Source: an uncultured Muribaculum sp. (GTDB taxonomy: Bacteria > Bacteroidota > Bacteroidia > Bacteroidales > Muribaculaceae). From it: a stretch of DNA of 6,832 nt. The stretch lies in contig CANPDS010000142.1 of NCBI GenBank assembly GCA_947573015.1, forward strand, positions 1 to 6,832, in the 5' to 3' direction. Shown here piece by piece: positions 1 to 6,780 of the stretch (position 1 is its first letter; each line of letters starts with the position of its first letter). Made by a program: the position numbers and the translations under genes. The notes under the pieces were generated by a model that was not told the origin of the DNA, made no database searches, and worked only from the letters and a program-made list of their open reading frames with translations.

Positions 1-86
1 CGTCTCATTGGCTCCAGAACTGTGCTTTTTGAATCAAATTAATCTCTAAAATCTGTTGAATGGAGACAGAAGAGGAAGAAGTAGTT

Positions 87-671
87 ATGCTGCAGATAAA
101 GGATACATTGGTGTCGCTCGACATAGTAGAACGTTTTTTTTGCTGTGACCTTACGAAGTGCAAGGGTGAGTGTTGCATTGAAGGTGATGCCGGCGCTCCG
201 ATCACTCGTGATGAATACGACAGACTAAAGGAGGTGTTTCCTATCATAAATGATGATCTTACTCCTGCGGGACGTGCCGAGATAGAGGAGCGCGGTGTGG
301 GCTATGTCGACGAAGAGGGTGATCTTGTGACCACCATAGTCAATGGACGTGATTGTGCATTCTGCACATATGGTCCGGGTGGCGTATGCCTCTGCGCCGT
401 CGAGAAAGCTTACCGTGAGGGGCGGATAAGTGATTTCCGCAAACCGGCTTCATGTGCTCTATATCCGGTGAGACTCACAAAATATCCCACCTTTACAGCT
501 GTAAATTATCATCGATGGAAGGTGTGTCGTGCCGCTGAAGTGCTGGGTCGGAAAGAGGGTATCAGGGTTTATCAGTTTCTTGAGGGGCCTTTGACGGAAT
601 ATTTCGGTAAGGAGTGGTACGATGAATTGAAGATGGCCTGCGAGGCATATCTCGAAGAGTATGGAGAGTAA
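87..671 (+). CDS. DUF3109 family cysteine-rich protein
   Basis: A 194-residue protein that I recognise as the DUF3109 family, common in Bacteroidota and of unknown biochemical role. It is soluble, with no signal peptide or membrane segment. It carries 12 cysteines in clusters: C19, C20, C25, C29, C30 near the N-terminus (pattern CCx4CxxxCC), then C90, C93, C101, C103, and C123 and C147. The first cluster resembles the CxxxCC signature of YkgJ-type putative metal or Fe-S binding proteins, so metal binding is a reasonable inference but not shown. Conserved-looking blocks are VNGRDC (85-90), AVEKAYREG (104-112), LYPVRLTKY (125-133) and VNYHRWKVC (139-147). I chose ATG 87 because family members begin MxQIxDTLVSLD. 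It is preceded by the purine-rich AGAGGAAGAAG. An upstream in-frame ATG at 60 would add nine mostly acidic residues and is less likely. The 3' end overlaps the next gene, suggesting co-expression. Confidence 0.88.
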   Translation: MLQIKDTLVSLDIVERFFCCDLTKCKGECCIEGDAGAPITRDEYDRLKEVFPIINDDLTPAGRAEIEERGVGYVDEEGDLVTTIVNGRDCAFCTYGPGGVCLCAVEKAYREGRISDFRKPASCALYPVRLTKYPTFTAVNYHRWKVCRAAEVLGRKEGIRVYQFLEGPLTEYFGKEWYDELKMACEAYLEEYGE

Positions 672-1428
672 TCTCATACATGGCAGCGCACCTGAGGAGG
701 TGCTATATGAGTCCGACCGGATTCTGGCGGCTACCACATGGCGTGGCATGTGCGATGTTGACAATCCTTATTCGGGATTTTCAGTCTGCCATTATGTTGG
801 CGATGATGAGGCTCATTGGCATGCTTGCCGGAATGCCCTGGCACGTTATCTCGGGGTTGACACCGCGCATGTTGTTGTGCCGAGACAGACGCATGGCAGC
901 AATGTCTCTGTTGTGTCGTCGGCACCGGTGGAGCCCTCAACGATAGAAAATGTAGATGCGGTAATTACAAATTTGCCCGGAGTGGTTGTCGGCGTAAATA
1001 CCGCCGATTGTCTGCCTCTGCTGCTTTTCGACGAGATGAGCGGAGTTGTTGGCACCGCACATGCCGGATGGCGTGGGGCCGTTGGCGGTATTATCGGGAA
1101 CACACTTACTGAAATGATCAAAAATGGAGCGTCGGTTAAGGCACTCCATGCCATTATTGCTCCGCATATCGGTGTGTGTTGTTTTGAGGTCGGTGAGGAA
1201 GTAGCGGGACAATTTCATCCTGATGATGTGGTACGTGCAGACAATGTACGTCCGCATGTCGACCTGTCGCGTGCTGTGGTGCGTCAGCTTATCGATGCCG
1301 GGGTATCACATGAAAATATAGTCATCCATGCTGATTGCACGCGTTGCAATCCAGACCGCTATTTCTCTGCACGCGCTCACGGGATTGCTTCCGGGCGCAA
1401 CTTTACGTTCATAATATTGAAGAAATGA
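661..1428 (+). CDS. pgeF: PgeF/YfiH family laccase-domain protein (peptidoglycan editing factor)
   Basis: A 255-residue protein of the YfiH/YlmD/PgeF family (formerly 'polyphenol oxidase' or laccase domain, COG1496), full length for the family. The three zinc-ligand motifs are present in order: QTHG (H78), ADCLPLLL (C117) and HAGWRG (H134). They are followed by the IAPHIGVCCFEVG block (166-178) and the C-terminal CTRC...YFSARAHG segment (226-241). In E. coli, PgeF removes wrongly incorporated muropeptides. Family members related to human LACC1/FAMIN act on purine nucleosides (adenosine deamination, phosphorolysis), and the exact activity here cannot be read from sequence. The protein is cytoplasmic with no signal peptide. 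ATG 661 lies inside the end of the DUF3109 gene (11-nt overlap, sequence ATGGAGAGTAA), consistent with translational coupling. The next gene follows 45 nt later on the same strand. Confidence 0.93.
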   Translation: MESNLIHGSAPEEVLYESDRILAATTWRGMCDVDNPYSGFSVCHYVGDDEAHWHACRNALARYLGVDTAHVVVPRQTHGSNVSVVSSAPVEPSTIENVDAVITNLPGVVVGVNTADCLPLLLFDEMSGVVGTAHAGWRGAVGGIIGNTLTEMIKNGASVKALHAIIAPHIGVCCFEVGEEVAGQFHPDDVVRADNVRPHVDLSRAVVRQLIDAGVSHENIVIHADCTRCNPDRYFSARAHGIASGRNFTFIILKK

Positions 1429-1473
1429 ATGATTAATGGGTGTGTTTTCTCCACCCTCTACCAAGCGTAAAAA

Positions 1474-2274
1474 ATGATTGTAAAAATAAATAGTCTTGAT
1501 ACTCCCGGAGTGGAGGTGTTCGCTTCGCTTACCGAAGCGCAGCTGCGCAATCGTCTTGATTCCGCTCAGGCTCTGTTTATCGCGGAGAGCCCTAAGGTTA
1601 TAGATGTCGCTCTTAATTCCGGACATGAACCAGTGGCACTGCTTTGTGAAGAGAAGCATATTACGGGCGATGCCGCCGGAATCATAGCCCGTTGCGGAGA
1701 TATCCCTGTGTATACGGGGAGCCGGCAGTTGCTTGCAAGCCTTACCGGATACACGCTGACGCGAGGTGTGCTGTGTGCGATGCGTCGTCCGGTGGAGAAG
1801 GCTGTAGTGGATATCTGCGCCGGAGCAAGACGTGTGGTGGTGATTGACGGGGTTGTTGACACTACAAATATAGGTGCCATATTCCGTTCTGCAGCAGCGT
1901 TGGGCATAGATGCTGTGTTGCTGACACCTACATCATGCGATCCACTCAACCGCCGCTCAGTGCGCGTGTCGATGGGTTCAGTGTTTCTTGTGCCATGGAC
2001 GTGGCTGCCGGCCGGCGGCTACAACGAATTGCGCCGTCTCGGATTCAAGACGGCGGCAATGGCGTTGAGCGACAATTCTGTGAGCATAGACGACCCAGTG
2101 TTGATGGCCGAACCCCGCCTGGCAATTGTGATGGGCACCGAGGGCGACGGACTCCCGAAGGATGTGATCGCCGGATCCGACTATGTTGTGAAGATTCCTA
2201 TGAGTCATTGCGTTGACTCGCTCAATGTCGCCGCCGCCTCTGCCGTGGCATTCTGGCAACTACGCGCAAGATAG
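1474..2274 (+). CDS. TrmH/SpoU-family RNA 2'-O-methyltransferase
   Basis: A 266-residue SPOUT-superfamily enzyme predicted to transfer a methyl group from S-adenosylmethionine to a ribose 2'-OH in rRNA or tRNA. The C-terminal two-thirds is the knotted SpoU domain with all three motifs. Motif 1 is TNIGAIFRSAAALG (131-144), with N132 and the catalytic-type R138. Motif 2 is IVMGTEGDGLP (218-228). Motif 3 is IPMSHCVDSLNVAAASAVAF (241-260), which with motif 2 forms the cofactor-binding trefoil knot. Residues about 1-105 form a substrate-binding, L30e-like N-terminal domain, including the LTRGVLCAMRRP segment at its end. The block CDPLNRRSVRVSMGSVF (155-171) is typical of the RlmB/TsnR-like branch. 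The target nucleotide cannot be deduced. The start at 1474 follows an A-rich stretch (GTAAAAAATG) with no clear Shine-Dalgarno, which is normal for Bacteroidota. No convincing promoter was seen in the 45-nt spacer, so it is probably transcribed with pgeF. Confidence 0.92.
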   Translation: MIVKINSLDTPGVEVFASLTEAQLRNRLDSAQALFIAESPKVIDVALNSGHEPVALLCEEKHITGDAAGIIARCGDIPVYTGSRQLLASLTGYTLTRGVLCAMRRPVEKAVVDICAGARRVVVIDGVVDTTNIGAIFRSAAALGIDAVLLTPTSCDPLNRRSVRVSMGSVFLVPWTWLPAGGYNELRRLGFKTAAMALSDNSVSIDDPVLMAEPRLAIVMGTEGDGLPKDVIAGSDYVVKIPMSHCVDSLNVAAASAVAFWQLRAR

Positions 2275-2279
2275 CGATT

Positions 2280-2320
2280 CGCAGCATCCTGTATGATGTG
2301 GTATCATACAGGATGCTGCG
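2280..2320. terminator. Perfect 18-bp inverted repeat between convergent genes, probable bidirectional terminator
   Basis: The left arm (2280-2297) and right arm (2303-2320) are exact reverse complements around a 5-nt loop (GTGGT). The hairpin starts 5 nt after the methyltransferase stop codon. Its right arm contains the last coding codons and the stop of the Nudix gene on the other strand. RNA from either strand can fold the same way, so a two-way terminator or 3'-end stabiliser is the natural reading. Neither side has a clear U-run after the stem (CAAAGTATTT on +, GAATCGCTAT on -), so it is not a textbook Rho-independent terminator. Confidence 0.7.
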
Positions 2321-2843
2321 CAAAGTATTTCCATAGCGGAGCGGCCATGAGCGCCTGCTTTATTTCATCGCGGATGAGCATTTCCTTCACAACCGAAGGA
2401 TCAAGTACATGCACATTGATATCCTCTGTTTCATCGAGCTGCTGGTCGCCCAAAAGTTCAACATCGCGTGCTATGAAACAGTAGTTTAGATTGTTCATGC
2501 TTGTTGGATTCGCGCTTATTACCATGCTGAGCTCCCATGTGCCGCCACCGAATCCGGTCTCTTCGCGAAGTTCTCGTTTGGCTGCGTCAAGCGGGTCTTC
2601 TCCTTCTTCCACAGTGCCGGCACATAGCTCGAAAAACACACCGTCGAGTCCGTGGCGGTATTGCTCCACCATTACCATGCGTCCATCTTTCGTTATGGCA
2701 AGAATATTGACCCACGTGGGATATTCAAGCACGTAAAACTCATCGTAGATGCGTCCGTCGGGAAGCTGAACTTTGTCGCATCGTGCTGTGAGCCACGGAC
2801 GTTTTATCAGATACTTCTTCTCAATGGTTGACCATTTTTCCAT
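2304..2843 (-). CDS. Nudix hydrolase, ADP-ribose pyrophosphatase-like
   Basis: A 179-residue cytoplasmic Nudix hydrolase that splits a nucleoside diphosphate linked to another moiety using divalent metal. The Nudix box (GX5EX7REUXEEXGU) is complete from G76 to F98, with E82, R90, E91 and the metal-binding EE at 94-95. The fold context is of the ADP-ribose/nucleotide-sugar type: VEQYRHG (59-65), FELCAG just before the box, and a proline (P113) 16 residues after the box glycine G97, the position used as a marker of the ADP-ribose subfamily. Residues NPTSMNN (112-118) replace the more usual PGxxxE, so the substrate is uncertain. It is last in the engB-relA-lipoprotein-Nudix operon and begins 9 nt after the lipoprotein stop. 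Its final codons (...AQHPV, stop) lie in one arm of the terminator hairpin. Activity on (p)ppGpp is known for some Nudix enzymes and is only a speculation here. Confidence 0.92.
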   Translation of the reverse strand: MEKWSTIEKKYLIKRPWLTARCDKVQLPDGRIYDEFYVLEYPTWVNILAITKDGRMVMVEQYRHGLDGVFFELCAGTVEEGEDPLDAAKRELREETGFGGGTWELSMVISANPTSMNNLNYCFIARDVELLGDQQLDETEDINVHVLDPSVVKEMLIRDEIKQALMAAPLWKYFAQHPV

Positions 2844-2852
2844 AGCTTCCGA

Positions 2853-3719
2853 TTATTTGTTGTCTGTGGCTGTACGAGCCATCTGGTCGCGCGAAAGAGC
2901 AAGTTTGCGCTCAAGGAAATCGCGGCGCAAGGCAAGCGTACGTTTTTCTTTTATGAATGAAGCGAGCTTCCAGCTCTCGGCAAGTGAGCGGCGGTCGGTA
3001 GCGGATATTGGTGTGGAATATGTGCGGTCGCCCCTGAATATGAGTTTTACCGGTCCGGAAGGATTGTCGTTGAGCCATTGTCCGAGAGTGTCGCACTCTG
3101 CGCCTAAGAGAGTGATCATCTCTGTGCCGTTTGTGCGGTAATTGCGTTCACCATCATATGATATGCTTGCCGATGCTACCTCCCCGGCTGCTCCGGATAG
3201 AGCGATAGATGTATGTTTCACCGGAGATGCTGTGAGTGAGGATATGACTTTGTATTGTCCGTCGGGCTCTACACGACCTTCTACACCTGTACGAGAGAAG
3301 AGGTTGGACTTGGCGTACTCTTTGATGACATAGTAGTCGTAGTCCTCGCCGAGCGACGGATTGTGAACGCGCTGGAAGTGGGACATGATTGAGTCGATGC
3401 GATAGTCGATGTATGCACTCATTGAATCGTTTTGCTCGATGCTGTGGATTGTGGCTCCCTCCTCAACTTTAGGGCGCAATGCCATTGCCTGACGCTGTAC
3501 TTCGATTTGAGCCGGATAGCGGCTTTTCAGGGTGTCGAGCAATTCAATGGCAAGGTCGAAGTTGCGTACCGTGGCAGCACTGTCGGCTTCCTGAAGAAGC
3601 GCTTCAGCCTGCTGTCGGTCATTGCCTGAACTGCCTGAACATGATGAGGATAACAGCAATCCAGCTGTGATGATCGAGGATGTGATAATGGAGATTGATT
3701 TATTTGCTGCGTTGAACAT
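2853..3719 (-). CDS. Predicted lipoprotein of unknown function with TPR-like helices and C-terminal coiled coil
   Basis: A 288-residue protein that I do not recognise as a named family. The N-terminus looks like a lipoprotein signal: a short polar start with K7, a hydrophobic stretch (about 10-23) and LLLSSSC ending at C27, followed by a Ser/Gly-rich linker. The -3 residue is Ser rather than Leu, so the lipobox is imperfect and a plain signal peptide or anchor remains possible. Residues about 34-70 resemble a tetratricopeptide helix pair (AEALLQEADSA, then FDLAIELLDTLKSRYP). The centre (about 155-235) is rich in short beta-like segments, including VKLIFRGDRTY. The last 50 residues (about 240-282) are strongly charged and helical (SWKLASFIKEKRTLALRRDF), probably a coiled coil. 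Its start codon lies within the end of relA (20-nt overlap, different frame), and the Nudix gene follows 9 nt after its stop, so expression with the stringent-response operon is likely. A cell-envelope location is inferred. Confidence 0.72.
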   Translation of the reverse strand: MFNAANKSISIITSSIITAGLLLSSSCSGSSGNDRQQAEALLQEADSAATVRNFDLAIELLDTLKSRYPAQIEVQRQAMALRPKVEEGATIHSIEQNDSMSAYIDYRIDSIMSHFQRVHNPSLGEDYDYYVIKEYAKSNLFSRTGVEGRVEPDGQYKVISSLTASPVKHTSIALSGAAGEVASASISYDGERNYRTNGTEMITLLGAECDTLGQWLNDNPSGPVKLIFRGDRTYSTPISATDRRSLAESWKLASFIKEKRTLALRRDFLERKLALSRDQMARTATDNK

Positions 3720-5907
3720 CTTTTACGCCTTTTACAGTTTTTAGTTTCTTTATTAATGTGTTGAGAGATGATGTGTCGCGTACGCCCACTCCGAGAAATC
3801 CTTGGAATATGCCGTCGTTGCTGTCGATGGATATGCTTCGCAGTGAGGTGCCTGTCTCTTTGTTAATAATGGATGTGATTGACGTGACTATGCCAATATC
3901 GTCGTTGCCGATGATGCGGAGTGTGGCACCGAACTGCTCGCCGACTTTCCCCGACCATCTGGTGGTGATGAGGCGATATGGATATCTCGATCGTATGTTT
4001 GCCGCATTAGGACAGTCGCACCGGTGTATTTTTATTACACCCTCTGATGAGATGAATCCAAACACATCGTCGCCATATATCGGGTTGCAGCATTTCGACA
4101 GTCGGTAGTTGACCCCCTTTATGCCTTCGCCGATCACAAGTATGTCGGATGTCTGGCTTTCATTGATGTTGGTCTGCGGTTGTAGCTGAAATTCCTCGGC
4201 CGAGACTTTGTCGGCTACCGGTTCGGTGGGCCGGTCGGCTGTCACATACTGTTCGATAACGTCGTTGATATCGATCTGTTCGCCTGCGATGGCCGTGAAG
4301 AAATCGGTCACAGTGCGGTAGCCGAGCTTTTTGATGAGTTTCATCAGGGTAGCTTCGACAAGTTCGATCTTGCGGTTTTTCAGTCGGCGCTCAAGCAATT
4401 CCTTGCCGAGGGCAGATGTGCGGTTCTGCAGTTCGTGTACACTCTGGCGTATGCGGTTACGGGCTTTGCCGGTCACGACAAAGGCCAGCCAGTCGAGTTT
4501 CGGTACCTGCTGCTGCGATGTCATAATCTCTACCGTGTCGCCTGAACGCAGCTTGTAGTTGATCTTCTGGTTGCGTTCGTTGACGCGCGCCCCGATGCAC
4601 GACATGCCGAGTTTGGTATGTATGTGGAATGCAAAGTCGAGCACCGTGGCTCCATAAGGTAGTTTGAAGAGGTCGCCTTTTGGTGTGAACACGAACACTT
4701 CCTTGTCGTAGAAGTCCATGCGCATGTTTTTCATCAATTCCATAGGGCCGGTCTCTGCAGTCTCCAGAATGTCGCGTACATTGTTCATCCATGCATCAAG
4801 ACTCTCCTCGCTCTTTATTCCTTTGTATTTCCAATGTGCAGCGAGTCCCTTCTCGGCAATCAGGTCCATGCGCCGGGTGCGTATCTGCACCTCAACCCAT
4901 CGGTCGGCAGGCCCTTTTACTGTAATGTGCAGCGATTCGTAGCCGTTGCTTTTGGGTATGCTGAGCCAATCCTTCATGCGTGAGGGGTTGGGTTGATACA
5001 TATCGGTTATCAGAGAATATGCAAGCCAACAATCGCTCTTCTCCTTTTCAGGCTCTGCGTCGATAATGATACGGATGGCGAACAGATCGTAGATATGGTC
5101 AAGGTCGGTTTTCTGTTTCACCAGTTTGTTCCATATCGAATATATAGATTTTGTGCGTCCCTTGATCTCATATTTCAGCGGAGTGGCATCGAGCTTTTCG
5201 CGTATAGGAGCAATGAACTCTGCTATATATGCATCGCGGCTTTTCTTTGTCTGGTTGAGCTTGTGGGCAATGTCGGTATAGGTCTGTCGGCTGGTGTATT
5301 TGAGCGACATATCCTCAAGTTCACTCTTGATTGAGTAGAGTCCCAGACGATGTGCCAACGGAGCATAAAGATAGTTGCTCTCATAGGCCACATCGTGTAC
5401 CATTTTCTCATCGGGATGGTGATTGATGGCCCGCATCATTGCCAGACGGTCTACGATCATTATTATGATTACGCGTATATCTTCGGCAAAGGTTAGCAGC
5501 AGCTTGCGGAAGTTGTCGCTCTCCATAGCGGCTTGCTTTGCGTAGAGGGTCGATACCTTCATCAGACCACGTATAAGGCGTGCGATATCTTCACCCCATT
5601 CCTTTACTATCTCTTTCTCCTGGATGCCTTCATTTTTGCAAAGTATGAACAGGAGTATGGCAATCACCATGTTGCGGTCGGGAGAGATCTTCTCGCAAAG
5701 CAATAGCGCTGTATCGAGATTGTGTATGATGGGGTTGATACCGAATCGGTCGCGCTGACAATGGTTGGCTTCAATCCCTTCCGATATTATATGCCGCACA
5801 CGTGGCAGATCGTGAGGTTCGGCCACTTCACGTGTAAGGCGTATTAACCGACGGGCTGAGTCGATGAGCCGCAAGCGTTCAGTGTCGTTGAAATATTCGC
5901 TGGGCAT
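3700..5907 (-). CDS. relA: RelA/SpoT homologue, (p)ppGpp synthetase with degenerate hydrolase domain
   Basis: A 735-residue long RSH protein that makes the alarmone (p)ppGpp from ATP and GDP/GTP during starvation. Domains in order: HD hydrolase-like (about 35-200), synthetase (about 225-365), TGS (403-463), helical region, zinc finger (C606, C607, H628, C632) and ACT (about 657-735). Synthetase residues are intact: GRTKSIYS (250-257), D274 in IYDLFAIR, the RMKD loop (310-313), NGYESLH (321-327) and E339 in VEVQIRT. The hydrolase looks dead. The LLHDxxED motif reads LLFILCKN (85-92), so H, D, E and D are all lost, and DRLHNMR reads DRLAMMR (153-159), losing the catalytic Asn. Only H62 and D153 of the metal ligands remain. 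Bacteroides species are known to carry two long RSHs; this one matches the synthetase-only partner, so a bifunctional SpoT/Rel should exist elsewhere. The TGS, zinc finger and ACT domains imply sensing of stalled ribosomes. It begins 20 nt after engB. Confidence 0.96.
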   Translation of the reverse strand: MPSEYFNDTERLRLIDSARRLIRLTREVAEPHDLPRVRHIISEGIEANHCQRDRFGINPIIHNLDTALLLCEKISPDRNMVIAILLFILCKNEGIQEKEIVKEWGEDIARLIRGLMKVSTLYAKQAAMESDNFRKLLLTFAEDIRVIIIMIVDRLAMMRAINHHPDEKMVHDVAYESNYLYAPLAHRLGLYSIKSELEDMSLKYTSRQTYTDIAHKLNQTKKSRDAYIAEFIAPIREKLDATPLKYEIKGRTKSIYSIWNKLVKQKTDLDHIYDLFAIRIIIDAEPEKEKSDCWLAYSLITDMYQPNPSRMKDWLSIPKSNGYESLHITVKGPADRWVEVQIRTRRMDLIAEKGLAAHWKYKGIKSEESLDAWMNNVRDILETAETGPMELMKNMRMDFYDKEVFVFTPKGDLFKLPYGATVLDFAFHIHTKLGMSCIGARVNERNQKINYKLRSGDTVEIMTSQQQVPKLDWLAFVVTGKARNRIRQSVHELQNRTSALGKELLERRLKNRKIELVEATLMKLIKKLGYRTVTDFFTAIAGEQIDINDVIEQYVTADRPTEPVADKVSAEEFQLQPQTNINESQTSDILVIGEGIKGVNYRLSKCCNPIYGDDVFGFISSEGVIKIHRCDCPNAANIRSRYPYRLITTRWSGKVGEQFGATLRIIGNDDIGIVTSITSIINKETGTSLRSISIDSNDGIFQGFLGVGVRDTSSLNTLIKKLKTVKGVKDVQRSK

Positions 5908-5927
5908 AGTGATAAGGTTGACGGTTC

Positions 5928-6548
5928 TTATTCTGATTCGCAGGAGGAGGGGAGGGGCAGGCGGTTGAGTTCCTCGATATAATCAAGAAGCTCTTTGCGT
6001 CCGCGTCCATTGCTGCTTGAGGTATAGAATACCGGTGGGAGCTCTTCCCATTGTTCGCGTAGTTTGTCAAGGTATTTTCCGGTGACAATCTTTGCGGCGG
6101 CTGACGACATTTTGTCGAGCTTTGTAAATACTATCGCGAACGGCACTTCATTCTCACCAAGCCATTCCATGAATTCCAGATCTATTTTCTGTGGATCATG
6201 ACGCGAGTCAACGAGTACAAACAGGCATGTCATCTGCATTCGGTTGAGGATGTATTCCTCGATTATGCGTCGTATCTGTCGTTGCATATCTTTTCCGCGT
6301 TGCGCATATCCATACCCTGGCAGATCGACGATATACCATGAATCATTGATTAGGAAATGATTGATAAGTGTGGTCTTGCCGGGAGTAGAAGATGTCATTG
6401 CCAGCCCTTTATGGCGTGTGAGCATATTGATAAGCGATGACTTTCCTACGTTGCTTCGTCCGATGAATGCATATTCGTGACGGCATGTCCCGGGGCATTT
6501 TGTTACATCGGAGTTGCTTATCTCGAATTTTGCAGATGTTATGTCCAT
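5928..6548 (-). CDS. engB: Ribosome biogenesis GTP-binding protein EngB (YihA/YsxC)
   Basis: A 206-residue TRAFAC-class GTPase, full length for the EngB/YsxC family, which acts in late assembly of the 50S ribosomal subunit. All GTP-binding motifs are present: G1 GRSNVGKSS (30-38), G2 TPGKT (55-59), G3 DLPGYG (75-80) followed by the family-typical YAQRG, G4 TKLDK (142-146) and G5 around TSSSNGRG (176-183). It is cytoplasmic and lacks membrane segments. The N-terminal ITSAKFEISNSDV block is also usual for the family. ATG 6548 follows an AT-rich leader without a Shine-Dalgarno, as is normal in Bacteroidota. It is the first gene of the leftward operon, with relA 20 nt downstream. The pairing is functionally sensible because ribosome-assembly GTPases of this class are known (p)ppGpp targets in other bacteria; direct regulation here is inference. 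Confidence 0.97.
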   Translation of the reverse strand: MDITSAKFEISNSDVTKCPGTCRHEYAFIGRSNVGKSSLINMLTRHKGLAMTSSTPGKTTLINHFLINDSWYIVDLPGYGYAQRGKDMQRQIRRIIEEYILNRMQMTCLFVLVDSRHDPQKIDLEFMEWLGENEVPFAIVFTKLDKMSSAAAKIVTGKYLDKLREQWEELPPVFYTSSSNGRGRKELLDYIEELNRLPLPSSCESE

Positions 6549-6630
6549 TTTATACGGATTTATATTGGAAATGAGTCGTGTGACTCTGGATTGTTAAACT
6601 ATTATTTTTATGCAACATTTTATATCACCG

Positions 6631-6638
6631 TAAAGATA
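6631..6638 (-). promoter_or_regulatory. Candidate -7 box of the engB-relA operon promoter
   Basis: On the - strand this reads TATCTTTA, one base off the Bacteroidota sigma-ABfr -7 consensus TAnnTTTG, about 83 bases upstream of the engB ATG. It sits inside a short palindrome (CCGTA-AAGA-TACGG). No clear TTTG -33 element was found at the expected 19-21 bp spacing, so this is tentative. Confidence 0.3.
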
Positions 6639-6750
6639 CGGCTTTTCGATGATAATTTATGTAAGCGTATGTTCTAAATTATTGGAACTGATTTAAACTT
6701 ATTTCAAAATGTTAAATCCAAAAATGATCTTGACCATAGAATTTAACCTT

Positions 6751-6780
6751 TCGGACTGCTTTCAGCCGATTTATTTTCTT
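6751..6780 (+). terminator. Candidate intrinsic terminator or attenuator (hairpin plus T-rich tract)
   Basis: The stem TCGG + CTG pairs with CAG + CCGA (6751-6769), with one bulged A and a CTTT loop. It is followed directly by TTTATTTTCTTT on the + strand. The form fits a weak Rho-independent terminator for rightward RNA. No + strand gene ends just upstream, so it would have to stop a short leader or small RNA, or antisense transcription from the engB side. The stem is short and could be chance. Confidence 0.25.

Noticed and set aside
1..59. Possible 3' end of an upstream gene, or a promoter for the DUF3109 gene
   Set aside because: All three + frames are open from the edge for only 9-15 codons, so none can be preferred. 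TTTTTG at 26-31 has no TAnnTTTG at the right spacing.
1438..1456. Short inverted repeat GGGTG...CACCC between pgeF and the methyltransferase gene
   Set aside because: Only 5-bp arms with a 9-nt loop and no T-run. It is too weak to call a terminator, and the spacing suggests read-through.
4457..4792. 111-codon open frame on the - strand inside relA
   Set aside because: It is a different frame of the well-supported relA gene, with no family features. It is an ordinary shadow in GC-balanced coding DNA, as are the frames inside pgeF (846-1154, 937-1257) and the methyltransferase (1566-1949).
2304..5907. A new alarmone-based defence or toxin system (relA + Nudix + lipoprotein)
   Set aside because: The RSH is full-length with ribosome-sensing domains, not a small toxic synthetase (toxSAS). 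It sits with housekeeping engB, and there is no antitoxin, mobile-element or composition signal.
6477..6677. 66-codon + strand open frame across the engB start and its leader
   Set aside because: Half of it is antisense to engB and the rest is AT-rich leader. It has a Phe/Tyr/Cys-rich composition and no recognisable domain.
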